From Litoditis marina (taxonomy: Eukaryota; Nematoda; Chromadorea; Rhabditida; Rhabditidae): 64,000 bases of DNA. The notes below the pieces were generated by a model. The model made no database searches. It saw only the letters and a program-made list of their open reading frames with translations, and was not told the origin of the DNA. The stretch covers positions 2,232,001 to 2,296,000 of the forward strand of contig OZ038440.1 of the NCBI GenBank assembly GCA_964036275.1. The letters run 5' to 3'. The translations under genes were made by a program, and so were the position numbers. Shown piece after piece: positions 56,801 to 64,000 of the stretch (position 1 is the first letter of the stretch; the number at the start of each line of letters is the position of its first letter).

Positions 56801-58534
56801 CGTAGTAATGCAACAGATTTTATCAAATGGGTGAATTCTGATCACCCCGAATCAATCAACGATTGCGCAGCGGTAAATTTAGATTGTGATTTTACTTGAG
56901 TGAATGATAACCCATAATGCTTAAAAACGCCCCACCCTGGGGTGGGAAACAGTGGAAACAACTAAGTTCTGTGTCGTCGCAAGCTATATACCATACTCAT
57001 GAAAAACATTGTCGCATCCGGTTACAGAAACTCTGTAGTGAGTCATCGATAACTCTCCGTCATCACTTTTTTGATCAACATCACTCAATGTGTGATGTTG
57101 AACGTTGACTTCGATGTTGTATGCATAGCACAGTTTACTCATCTTGCACCCACCAGTTTTGTGGAACTGAGTAATGTATCACATTAGCTCTAATTACAGA
57201 CCTACAGAGACAATGAATATCTATGGTATGCGATAGATTGCGACCGTAAGGAAAACTATGTTTGTGAAAAAGATGCCTATGTGGCTCCAGGTCAGTGGAA
57301 AATTTCCTGAAAACTGTTTGTCTATGTTCTCTGATTACTTTTTCAATACTAACAAAACCTTTCTTTCTCAAATTGATCGCTCTCTGGGTATCCGCCTAGT
57401 TTTCTGGTTTTGATGAACATCAGATCAATAAATCTTAGTTATTTCTGTTGAAATAACTCTTCAGCTTAGCTCGGTATCTATACATGCGGAGCATATTTTC
57501 TGGCCCTCAAGCACTCACTTATTCTGTTACATTTCCTGTGTTGAGCTCTTGTATCAAAAGAGTGAAAATTTCAGCACTGTGATGGACAAACACTATTTCT
57601 ATGGATAGCTCACTCTTTGTGCTCACTCAAGATAATTAAATTTTTCTAGAAACAACTAGCACATCTACTACCTTATCTACAACCACCACAACTCCAACAA
57701 CAACCACAGCACCTCCCGCACGTAAGACTTGTTGACACCTTTCTCAAATATCGGGAAGATTTTCTTAAATCAATTGAACATAAGCTACATGTAACACTAG
57801 CGGAATTTCTACGTTTCCAAAAGAAGGACCAAAGAGAAGCAATAGCTATCTGAGACGGTAGTTTTCAAAATAGTTAGGTTGATTACGGTGGTTCAGTGAG
57901 TGTTCCGACTGAAGAAACAATGTTTTTCAGTAGATGGTTAAGGATAAAACCCAGTCAGAACTTACCGAAACTTCCCGAAAACATTCTAAAGGTATGAAAC
58001 TGTTAGAAACGTTTAATGAAACACTGTTCACAACCACAAGTGTTTGAACAGACTACAACAATTGTCATACCCAACTCTTTCCAGCCACTGCAGCACAGCT
58101 CAAAGCAATGATAGTCAATGGCGCCGGCAACAGAATTGATCGGTAACTTAACTTTAATTGACCTGACTCAGAGCACAATTCATTTAAACTCCCCAATTCT
58201 AACAACTTTGTCAATATTAAAAACAACAAAAGTATTATTGTTTTCCTAATCATTTCTGGGCGCAAAATGATACGTAGGCACACGAGTCATGTACACAAGC
58301 AGTGTGAGATCGAACTTTTAAAATTGGTGTTAGAACAACAATCTTGGTCAAATTTCGATTAAACAAATAGAAAATCTGAATTTCAGGGCTTTCAACAATC
58401 CCGGTGTTCATCATCAATACAGATTTGGAACTTTCGCATGGGCCGACGTAGTGGCAGGGTACCGAAACGAAGGTACTTGTAGAATACAACCATCTCCATA
58501 CTCGTGGTCGAACATCACGTACAACGGGCTGTAA
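41897..58534 (+). CDS. C-type lectin-like gene, copy D, expanded by two insertions
   Basis: Exons 41897-41978, 51756-51805, 52223-52328, 56727-56872, 57200-57290, 57650-57721, 58085-58142 and 58387-58534; all are open and phase-compatible. Intron 1 holds the complete LTR retrotransposon (antisense) and a 228 bp MITE; intron 3 holds the 4.02 kb TTAA element. The gene therefore spans 16.6 kb instead of about 4 kb. Exon 3 differs from the other copies at many residues (YYLAEYLCTVENAHLASLHS versus YFSAEHYCTEANAHLASFHS) yet stays in frame and keeps its cysteine. Whether such long introns are still spliced is unknown. Confidence 0.68.
42107..42334. mobile_element. 228 bp MITE with TA target duplication
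   Basis: TA on both sides (42105-42106 and 42335-42336). The ends are inverted repeats of ~36 bp: GTCTGTTCCACC against GTTTGTTTCACC, and CTTCTACAGTAATC shared on the inner side. This is a Tc1/mariner-type non-autonomous element by its signature. It splits GCTATATCTGAGACGG, which is continuous in other copies. Confidence 0.8.
42340..43130. other. Lectin intron 1 DNA, copy D
   Basis: AT-rich, with no gene. From about 42900 it matches copy C at 28790-29010. The middle (42400-42890) has no partner in this window. Confidence 0.5.
43141..43492 (-). repeat. 3' LTR (left end on plus strand)
   Basis: 352 bp. On the element strand it starts TGTTGAAG and ends GTAGTAACT. It contains the perfect palindrome CAACGGGCACGCCCGTTG (43419-43436) and a TATATATA stretch that could serve as a TATA element. 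It differs from the other LTR at four positions that I can see. Confidence 0.95.
43572..48971 (-). CDS. Pol polyprotein with C-terminal extension
   Basis: Open from just after a TAA at 48972-48974 to the stop at 43572; the first ATG is at 48932 (1786 residues from there). Counted from that ATG: CCHC zinc knuckle (C48, C51, H56, C61), protease DTGS at 172, reverse transcriptase ~440-640 with YIDD at 590-593, RNase H ~738-860, integrase HHCC (H964, H971, C1001, C1004) and DDE (D1032, D1092, E1128). Residues ~1311-1786 form an extra region after a basic KQKRKR stretch; it is rich in aromatic, His and Cys residues until ~1640, then low complexity and Arg-rich. No membrane segment is seen, so it is not env-like. 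There are no frameshifts. Confidence 0.93.
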   Translation of the reverse strand, partial: VLETTDDETIYDRMKEMTLTLERTRQITKSNVPGKKTYEERSEGPPKTRPKGVDLEGKSVCFHCGKPGHMRKDCRKLLREMGNGWKPEYGQARQEQQRGNVNGNQGFQTGTQPMQQQNRPFIPNNQLQQQSRPVGNNGQQQQPQLRSFATRVVEEFRRCNQISEVTREGETKGEAYGDKPVVEVDTGSQLSILSAEVIEQAMTRGVDVHTLVKEVSPTFHGKVFDASGGEMKFVALAEIKVKVKENERVKPVIWHLDKNREGFMILGTNALEELGIRLVMDKYNEKPMSVAEVAEMVVVSTGQTKTVRLTATGTGESTGILWSRDERIPSGVFNIAVEGLVEVQVSNNSEEAMVFRKGETMGEWGKEPFTNIPLETTWEMLDDQQGRPELGETERDEKLLTILRNNRTEKQGQQKLVDLIKEFRDIFTINDAELTRTETVQHDIDTGSNAPIKQKTRPVPIGARVKFKEMIDDLLKRDLIEKSKSAWASPIVLVEKKDKSLRLCIDYRELNKVIKQDSYPLPAIDKVLQTLGGKSFFSTLDMCAGYWQIPLTDEAKEKSAFTTSEGLFQFKVLLFGLSTSPATFQRLMDSVLENVRGDEVHVYIDDIMVATETEERHFEVLREVFLALRKAHLCLKSQKCKLLERCVPFLGHVVDEKGVHVDPEKVKAIKDYPQPNTISELRTFLGMASYYRKFVLKFAALAKPLHELTSPKVPWEWDSRRNNAFEKLKSTLCEAPILAQPDVEMARTGEKPFILYTDACGAGVGAVLCQKGKDKLIHPICFTSKGLSKAERNYHVTDLEALAVVHAVHKFHYFLYGMRTIVRTDHQPLTCLFARTSISGRIMRWALELQRYDLKIEYTKGSANAVADALSRGVPTKGGEESSTCPENERVVGEIAVTDHQSSWLNRLRNDEDFKEILNKLDAGSTTGKIDLPRCKNRLWVANFRITERDLELAVETGEYKKIVPKEERQRLFNQIHSGLWAGHFGAKKVLKKLKQEFFWNGMEQDVHQWHAECQKCFINNAHVGNTQPLKPIVTTMPYELVGIDIMEMGLTSRGNKYILTVVDHFSKWAGAYAIPNKSAEVVAETLTTRWICEGGRWPRQFHSDQGSEFINKICEKLCSTTKIDWSYTKGYNPRENGITERLNATIAASLRKSGVTPCEWDTLLPFVVFAYNNTVHDATGESPFFLLHGFDQRVPGENLPQHELTLHIVDEEEYQAALIEGMRLIRVLAKEKNDSAREKAKEYYDTKNATGTKSYPKIGERVYMKMPTTKGKSTHPKLTLDFTEPYRVIETSDNSALITGIDEKQEPIRINVDLLVSVPVEIDNTPLITKQKRKRVTNKKVNIVEKEDEHNSYFCRTETVQLLHQDPGHPKFICNNQEIQGIMGLSYKPECPILKMTMKDALGDAPLSVATMPVKGFLLLAHVASISQDITIEPQDKERRTHDYSNSHFTTRGLCIAMDFFRKHCVHFLNKTADWKDIITPYYVEEQGIPPCDMFQHAWKLVQSDQIPVDGSKGVPNTRTSALFLPGDLFRNAKSRFDFVGTHMYFYDRMSDDIAGVVHTQCYKYIIIVGPSKIPRHPVMGSLKKIDNAIQTQQIRGALVPAPWCRRFDGDLFAVFADETEKLKKRNGDLGEPHLLRSFYPGEDHTHRVEDIHAILGVEPRERGFDPLTTHQMNVYFRNLAVALKDTSTPLPKFSVIQENKTPSQPAEVSVSRPASAPAADVHNFLSLGTSPASSNGQPIGASDNQFRTNNSRARQINHHSTGDSRGHQNSRGIRRRFDRRETSDERRVESYKQPRRS
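48972..50207 (-). CDS. Gag protein
   Basis: 411 residues. The N-terminal half is charged and coiled-coil-like with an acidic stretch. Residues ~275-400 (KLEQFSGEKGENWSEFVESF and onward) fit the retrotransposon capsid domain. It stops at TAA (48972-48974) before any zinc knuckle; the knuckle lies in the same frame about 60 codons further on. The start ATG overlaps the stop of the upstream short frame as TAATG. Confidence 0.88.
   Translation of the reverse strand: MQPIRTQASDATQMLRNVMRRCEGHALIDEGIAQGLMRMNIQTEQKLRMLVTNARRDRTLIKQLCNVLECQKEEVIAQVERKQETIESLANAFNCDHDQIIEECDRVVAELEDYRHSEQIDQFQDRTPDVSVENLLEGDGGGDHIDEQDNFYEEAQQELEMEEREEVERDNEIDNMLQMQRSRTNSWDHQGQLSRRLSTRSPTRLERSRMETQGTIDHFVSDTVRHRPRSPVYNIEPRENRHNTTQGRETDGMTQAIVQLIKSQAVPKLEQFSGEKGENWSEFVESFLLRYPKNSWDNSQLKGLLKDLLTGNAKAQYTTLAEHERNESFDKLVSAMRNRLRGTEKISRLKAIEQWRNLKMRSGQSIAKFCLELEKWSARAEPDRSGGSMAFMRAEMLYKQVAEWDGSFHLA
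50207..50569 (-). CDS. Short leader ORF upstream of gag
   Basis: 120 codons, ending at TAA (50207-50209), whose last base is the first base of the gag ATG. The later half (from MTGSDSNKGEGESGK) is Ser/Gly-rich, then charged (AIEKQINRITVRAEEVIAQ) like the start of gag. It may be translated with gag by termination-reinitiation, or gag may once have been continuous with it and been split by a frameshift. Confidence 0.55.
   Translation of the reverse strand: MIDRKFWRERWKCCPFFWEVFNHQQEYCRMTGSDSNKGEGESGKVPPGGTAPSVSTARSSSRYTRVLDESASVRSGQGRMNETIMPQKELVAIEKQINRITVRAEEVIAQTRRIGDEGKG
50570..50961 (-). promoter_or_regulatory. Retrotransposon 5' leader with paired stem-loops
   Basis: Two similar 21-23 bp direct repeats, near 50768-50790 and 50810-50832, each contain CTTCGTACAAGAGAT. 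The first can fold with a perfect 7 bp stem (ATCTCTT/AAGAGAT) around CGTAC; the second has one mismatch. The position between primer site and gag suits a packaging or dimerisation signal, which is inference only. A GAGAGA tract lies at 50858-50872. Confidence 0.4.
50962..50979 (-). other. Primer binding site
   Basis: On the element strand TGGGGGCCGAACCGCTCA follows the 5' LTR directly. TGG pairs with a tRNA CCA end, and GCCGAACC resembles the GCCCGAAC of well-known tRNA primer sites. Which tRNA is used is not known. Confidence 0.7.
50980..51331 (-). repeat. 5' LTR (right end on plus strand)
   Basis: 352 bp, aligned without gaps to 43141-43492 with four substitutions seen, about 98.9% identity. 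That is the signature of a recent insertion. Confidence 0.95.
54543..55300. mobile_element. Nested insertion rich in GGGAAA/TTTCCC palindromes
   Basis: The flanks (GGGCTCTTTCTATTAGG on the left, CCCTTTCTACCTTACTG on the right) are adjacent at 55915-55955, showing the empty site. The inserted ~750 bp has repeated GGGAAA and TTTCAGGG phrases and a GGGAAATTCCCGGG palindrome, with two similar ~100 bp parts at 54650-54800. Exact ends are uncertain. No protein is seen. Confidence 0.55.
55890..56215. repeat. Direct repeat inside the TTAA element
   Basis: About 145 bp here (55890-56035) repeat 54511-54546 plus 55300-55400. Minus-strand frames at both places share VNTFVAVNRLTWSFNRKR and a common end TATVR, because of the duplication. 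No splice pattern convinced me of a gene. Confidence 0.55.
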
Positions 58535-58771
58535 TGGAACACACATTTACTAAGTTTCACGTTTTTGTGATGTTTGTGCAATGCCAAGTGGGGTGGAATG
58601 TCAAAAACCTCACTAGCATCCCAGAAAACACATATCATCAGACTCAATGTGGTCATAAAATTATGTTATCCTAAACACACAGATAATAATTGTAGTTTGC
58701 GCTCTGCCTAGAATGCTGCCTATATATGAGACATACATTATAAACTGGGCAAGTATCGATACATTTCACAG

Positions 58772-59637
58772 TTGTTGCTGCTTTTTCTCTGGATAATTGA
58801 ATGTATATCAAGTTTTTCAGGTAAATTTGGTTTTGCGGTTAGCCCGAGTACGTACGCAAAAATCAAGTTCCACTGTCCGGAACTCCGCAAAGCCACCCTC
58901 TCACAAAGTGAGTCATTGAATATTTTACTCAGTATACAGAACAGAAACAATGTTCCATGTTTACAGTTCGTGCATCACTACAATTTTCTCCTAGTGATCA
59001 TCATGTGTACTAGCATCTGGCATAGCTTATAGTTCACACATTTCCCAACTGGACTTGGGCAGCTTGCCAATGAAATTGCAAGATGGTTTTTGAACATGTT
59101 GAAATACTTTAAAACAATAGAAATTTATGTGAAGGGTTCTTCCCCTTCGTTATAACTTGTATTCAAGGGAAAATTCTGTAAAATATATGTTTTCCCTGAA
59201 TAACAGTCTTCCAAAGTTTTTGGCCCGCTGCCAACGAGTCCAGTTGGGAAATGTGAGCCCTATACATAACACATGAACATCAGATGCAAGTCAGACATTT
59301 CTGGTCTTCGAATGTGTCGTCTTCGGCGAAGAGTACTGCAAAGACCTATTCTAATGCCACAAAAGTTGTGAACAATAATTTACAGAACAAGGATACCCCC
59401 GCATAAGCAGGTTTACTACTGGTGGTCAATTGGCAGGATTCACTGTTTCGAACACTTTCTACTGTGCACCCAGGTTAGAGAAAAAATGTTTGTTCGATTC
59501 GGACAGAAATTTCATTTTTAAATACAAGACAGTGATTAATGGTTTTTTGAATGTTCTTATATCACATTTACAGAAAGGGATATTGTGGAGGCGCCAACAA
59601 CGAACTGGTTGAAATAACAAGCAGAGCTGGACGTTAG
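58772..59637 (+). CDS. Small secreted-protein gene, copy D, complete
   Basis: Exons 58772-58907, 59386-59473 and 59574-59637, with the same phases and stop as copy C. Differences are mild (GYPRISRF for GYPRMSRF). Intron 1 contains a 233 bp MITE, and intron 2 has lost ~68 bp compared with copy C. Start unresolved as in the other copies. Confidence 0.5.
59030..59262. mobile_element. 233 bp MITE with TA target duplication
   Basis: Ends share ACATTTCCCAACTGGACT as inverted repeats, with TA on both sides (59028-59029 and 59263-59264). Copies B and C show the empty site GCATAGCATACATTAAC. A second copy at 61841-62073 arose by the tandem duplication, not by transposition. Confidence 0.8.
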
Positions 59638-60024
59638 TTACCGGATTTCATCATAGTAATTCTTTGCCAACTCATGTAGGTAGTAATAAGTTCCAATTCC
59701 GACACAAGTTATAATACTCTGTCGATGAAGGTCAAACTGGTTGACCAACCATTACGTTGACTGTTTAATAAATGGGTGCGTAGTTTGAAAAATGTCTGAG
59801 CCAACTTCAAATAGAAGTCCACTTATAGACTAATTTATGAATCAAGACTGACTGTAACAGGCAATTAATAAGAATCAACACACGAGTATAAACAATTGGG
59901 CGGGATATCCTGAGTAGGTCTAAAATCTATAATTATGCTCAGGTAAAACCCAGGAAAGGAATAGTTTCTTTACTCAGACCGTCTCTCCATATGAATGTGT
60001 GCTTGTTTATTTCATTTATTTCAG

Positions 60025-60137
60025 CGGGTGACAATTTCTATCCATGGACCTTGATGGAACAACAAACTGTGTTGAGGACAAACTCACTTTACCACAACAA
60101 TATCAACCGCCGCATCTGCTGGATCTGGAGATATTGA
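60025..60137 (+). other. Candidate orphan exon (copy D)
   Basis: As 18431-18543; acceptor and frame are kept. Confidence 0.3.
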
Positions 60138-60516
60138 TGGAGAGGATTATGTGTTCTTCATCAGAAAATGAAATGTATACGGTCACCTCATATCTTTCTA
60201 CTGTTTCTATGTATTTATATTCAATAATGTTACTCTGAATGAACACAAAAATGGTTATACGTTCTACGAACGGAAACACTATCCAAATTGAACCAACAAT
60301 ATAACCCAAACGACAAAGAACAGTTTATATCGAAGAATATATCTACTAGTGAAATAGGAAACACGATCTCTAGTGTTCTCATAATGTCGGTTTTGATCAG
60401 TAACTATGTGAGCACGAACTTGAGAGTTGGTACTCTTATTATTATTGCAATCAGGAACGTTTTGAAACCCAAATGTTCAAAACCCTATTAAAGGGGGTGC
60501 CAAAATTATAAATTTC

Positions 60517-60588
60517 TGTCGCTGGCCGGAATCGAGCCTGCGAGCAAAAGATTCTTAGCAGTGCGCTAACCACTGCGCTATTAGTGCA
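60517..60588 (-). tRNA. tRNA-like sequence (copy D)
   Basis: Same A and B boxes as the other copies; poor stems. Confidence 0.45.
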
Positions 60589-60877
60589 GGTAGCTGGCAA
60601 GCTTTGGAATCGAGGACACTTGTGCGTACCCAGCGGAAAGTGAGATATACAATACCCTCCCGCCTTTCCGTTGGCAACGACTATGAAGAGGGGCAGCAAG
60701 GAAAACTAGTTTCGGTATCCCGGGGTACCTAAATATACGTGTCAGTATGCAAATTAGGATCGTTATTTTTAACTAAAAGTTATACTTATTGGTTTCTCTT
60801 GATAAGCTTTTTCATATTAACTTTCCTCCTGTCCAACTTTGATGAACAAATTAACTGACAGACAACGTTAGAAGTTT

Positions 60878-61283
60878 CAATGGCGCATCTGTGGGCCTCT
60901 CTGCCAGCCCGGGTCACTCGGTCGCTCTCTGGGCTGGAGACTGGACGCCTGAGGGAACTCATTCTAATGATTTTTCCACAAGGGTTCATCATGTCGAGAA
61001 GTACCACCAAACACAACATCGTCAATGCATTAACTCGTTGCTTGAAAAATCAAGCGACAACTATGTTGTCAGCTTTTGTACGCTCTTATATCGTAACAGA
61101 GGCTTGACGCAAATTTTTCAAGCAACGAGTTAATGCATTGACGATGTCGTATTTGTTGGTACTTATCGACATGATGAACCCTTGTGGAAAAATCATTAGA
61201 ATGAGTTCCCTCAGGCGTCCAGTCTTCAGCCCAGAGAGCGACTGAGTGACCCGGGCTGGGAGAGAGGCCCACAGATGCCATTG
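60878..61283. repeat. ~410 bp palindrome (copy D)
   Basis: As 34367-34772, with very few differences. Confidence 0.85.
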
Positions 61284-61464
61284 GGGCGATGATTGCTAAC
61301 GCCCCCTCGCGGTGTCCTCTGGTAACTACCGTAGGATGAAAACCAAAACGAACCTTACACTACGTCTACAGCACAAACTGCATTTTTATTTTCTTAATCA
61401 AATGATTACTTAGTTCAATTATTTAACACAGAAGTTGACATTATCCAAAACGATATATTTCTAG

Positions 61465-61597
61465 CGCAGCCGAAAATGATTCCACCCGATACAGAGACCA
61501 GCGAGATGCGGCAGAGAAGGACTTGAAGGTGGCGCGTGAGGAGCTCAAGAAGGAACGCAGAAATGCTACTGCTCTTAAAGAAACCGTTCCGCTATAA
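61465..61597 (+). pseudogene. Truncated coiled-coil exon (copy D)
   Basis: Same exon as 34954-35086 with the same TTAA insertion. It reads 43 codons to a stop supplied by the MITE; one residue differs (KKERR for KKKRR). The rest of the gene is absent because the tandem duplication joint lies at 61788. Confidence 0.75.
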
Positions 61598-61788
61598 TCT
61601 GAGTTTCAGGAAAAATTTAAAAAACTCAAAAAGTTCTTCAATGTCTGCCCATAGACCATGGAAAACTTTCCGATTGAAAATTCGTAAAATTTACATAACA
61701 TAGAGCAATAAAAAAGAGGACATGAAAATTTTCACTGTGACGCAACTTGACTAGGTTAATTCACGTCGAGATTAATTCACGTTTTGTA
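61579..61788. mobile_element. Truncated TTAA MITE
   Basis: Left 210 bp of the family at 35068-35515, after TTAA at 61575-61578; cut by the duplication joint. Confidence 0.8.
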
Positions 61789-64000
61789 GTACAATTTTCT
61801 CCTAGTGATCATCATGTGTACTAGCATCTGGCATAGCATATAGTTCACACATTTCCCAACTGGACTTGGGCAGCTTGCCAATGAAATTGCAAGATGGTTT
61901 TTGAACATGTTGAAATACTTTAAAACAATAGAAATTTATGTGAAGGGTTCTTCCCCTTCGTTATAACTTGTATTCAAGGGAAAATTCTGTAAAATATATG
62001 TTTTCCCTGAATAACAGTCTTCCAAAGTTTTTGGCCCGCTGCCAACGAGTCCAGTTGGGAAATGTGAGCCCTATACATAACACATGAACATCAGATGCAA
62101 GTCAGACATTTCTGGTCTTCGAATGTGTCGTCTTCGGCGAAGAGTACTGCAAAGACCTATTCTAATGCCACAAAAGTTGTGAACAATAATTTACAGAACA
62201 AGGATACCCCCGCATAAGCAGGTTTACTACTGGTGGTCAATTGGCAGGATTCACTGTTTCGAACACTTTCTACTGTGCACCCAGGTTAGAGAAAAAATGT
62301 TTGTTCGATTCGGACAGAAATTTCATTTTTAAATACAAGACAGTGATTAATGGTTTTTTGAATGTTCTTATATCACATTTACAGAAAGGGATATTGTGGA
62401 GGCGCCAACAACGAACTGGTTGAAATAACAAGCAGAGCTGGACGTTAGTTACCGGATTTCATCATAGTAATTCTTTGCCAACTCATGTAGGTAGTAATAA
62501 GTTCCAATTCCGACACAAGTTATAATACTCTGTCGATGAAGGTCAAACTGGTTGACCAACCATTACGTTGACTGTTTAATAAATGGGTGCGTAGTTTGAA
62601 AAATGTCTGAGCCAACTTCAAATAGAAGTCCACTTATAGACTAATTTATGAATCAAGACTGACTGTAACAGGCAATTAATAAGAATCAACACACGAGTAT
62701 AAACAATTGGGCGGGATATCCTGAGTAGGTCTAAAATCTATAATTATGCTCAGGTAAAACCCAGGAAAGGAATAGTTTCTTTACTCAGACCGTCTCTCCA
62801 TATGAATGTGTGCTTGTTTATTTCATTTATTTCAGCGGGTGACAATTTCTATCCATGGACCTTGATGGAACAACAAACTGTGTTGAGGACAAACTCACTT
62901 TACCACAACAATATCAACCGCCGCATCTGCTGGATCTGGAGATATTGATGGAGAGGATTATGTGTTCTTCATCAGAAAATGAAATGTATACGGTCACCTC
63001 ATATCTTTCTACTGTTTCTATGTATTTATATTCAATAATGTTACTCTGAATGAACACAAAAATGGTTATACGTTCTACGAACGGAAACACTATCCAAATT
63101 GAACCAACAATATAACCCAAACGACAAAGAACAGTTTATATCGAAGAATATATCTACTAGTGAAATAGGAAACACGATCTCTAGTGTTCTCATAATGTCG
63201 GTTTTGATCAGTAACTATGTGAGCACGAACTTGAGAGTTGGTACTCTTATTATTATTGCAATCAGGAACGTTTTGAAACCCAAATGTTCAAAACCCTATT
63301 AAAGGGGGTGCCAAAATTATAAATTTCTGTCGCTGGCCGGAATCGAGCCTGCGAGCAAAAGATTCTTAGCAGTGCGCTAACCACTGCGCTATTAGTGCAG
63401 GTAGCTGGCAAGCTTTGGAATCGAGGACACTTGTGCGTACCCAGCGGAAAGTGAGATATACAATACCCTCCCGCCTTTCCGTTGGCAACGACTATGAAGA
63501 GGGGCAGCAAGGAAAACTAGTTTCGGTATCCCGGGGTACCTAAATATACGTGTCAGTATGCAAATTAGGATCGTTATTTTTAACTAAAAGTTATACTTAT
63601 TGGTTTCTCTTGATAAGCTTTTTCATATTAACTTTCCTCCTGTCCAACTTTGATGAACAAATTAACTGACAGACAACGTTAGAAGTTTCAATGGCGCATC
63701 TGTGGGCCTCTCTGCCAGCCCGGGTCACTCGGTCGCTCTCTGGGCTGGAGACTGGACGCCTGAGGGAACTCATTCTAATGATTTTTCCACAAGGGTTCAT
63801 CATGTCGAGAAGTACCACCAAACACAACATCGTCAATGCATTAACTCGTTGCTTGAAAAATCAAGCGACAACTATGTTGTCAGCTTTTGTACGCTCTTAT
63901 ATCGTAACAGAGGCTTGACGCAAATTTTTCAAGCAACGAGTTAATGCATTGACGATGTCGTATTTGTTGGTACTTATCGACATGATGAACCCTTGTGGAA
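61789..64000. repeat. Second unit of the tandem duplication (copy E), cut by window end
   Basis: Contains orphan exons 2 and 3 of the small secreted gene (62197-62284 and 62385-62448) without exon 1, the MITE at 61841-62073, the candidate exon at 62836-62948, the tRNA-like sequence at 63328-63399 and the palindrome from 63689. No lectin sequence is included. Confidence 0.95.

Larger units (their letters stand above)
58978..61788. repeat. First unit of a 2811 bp tandem duplication
   Basis: Matches 61789-64000 and beyond at a constant offset of 2811. The join at 61788/61789 links the middle of the TTAA MITE to TACAATTTTCTCC. In the parts compared I saw only one substitution, at about 59027 (T against A). 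Confidence 0.95.

Noticed and set aside
1..64000. CRISPR arrays, operons and bacterial mobile elements
   Set aside because: The genes have spliceosomal introns and the repeats are eukaryotic transposon types; no regularly spaced short repeats with unique spacers were seen.

Overview
The window looks like repeat-rich chromosomal DNA from a nematode, most likely a free-living rhabditid close to Caenorhabditis. I infer this from AT-rich introns ending in TTTTCAG-like acceptors, a multi-exon C-type lectin family with threonine-rich linkers, many palindromic elements with TTAA or TA target duplications, and a Ty3/gypsy (Cer-like) LTR element. The species cannot be named. There is no bacterial, rRNA or CRISPR signal.

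The backbone is one ancestral segment in several copies. Each copy carries a 5' conserved block, an eight-exon C-type lectin-like (CTLD) gene, a three-exon small secreted-protein gene, a tRNA-like sequence and a ~410 bp palindrome. Copy A (1-5735, minus strand) and copy B (8887-17820 and onward, plus strand) face each other as a giant inverted repeat with a ~3.15 kb repeat-filled spacer. Copies C (about 25.5-35.1 kb) and D (about 38.3-61.8 kb) follow in direct orientation. Copy E (61789-64000) is a head-to-tail duplicate of the last 2811 bp of copy D and runs off the window.

The copies differ mainly by insertions. Copy B has a 2.46 kb terminal-inverted-repeat element (10492-12952), a 901 bp insertion with an intact 238-codon ORF1-like gene (16612-17512), and a dead APE-type LINE (19.7-22.5 kb). 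Copy D has an 8.19 kb LTR retrotransposon in lectin intron 1 (43141-51331) and a 4.02 kb TTAA element (52655-56673) between lectin exons 3 and 4. A TTAA element also splits an exon of a separate coiled-coil gene (34954-37195).

Spacers hold palindromic MITEs and unusual arrays: a 130 bp-period repeat carrying TGACGTCA sites, a GC-rich tandem repeat with AP-1, CRE and E-box-like sites, a repeated GGCGACTCGCCGGCGA motif, and a cluster of GGCGCC palindromes.

The lectin models rest on splice phases that agree at every junction in all four copies; the true start codons of the lectin and small secreted genes were not found. Exons are given in the evidence text.
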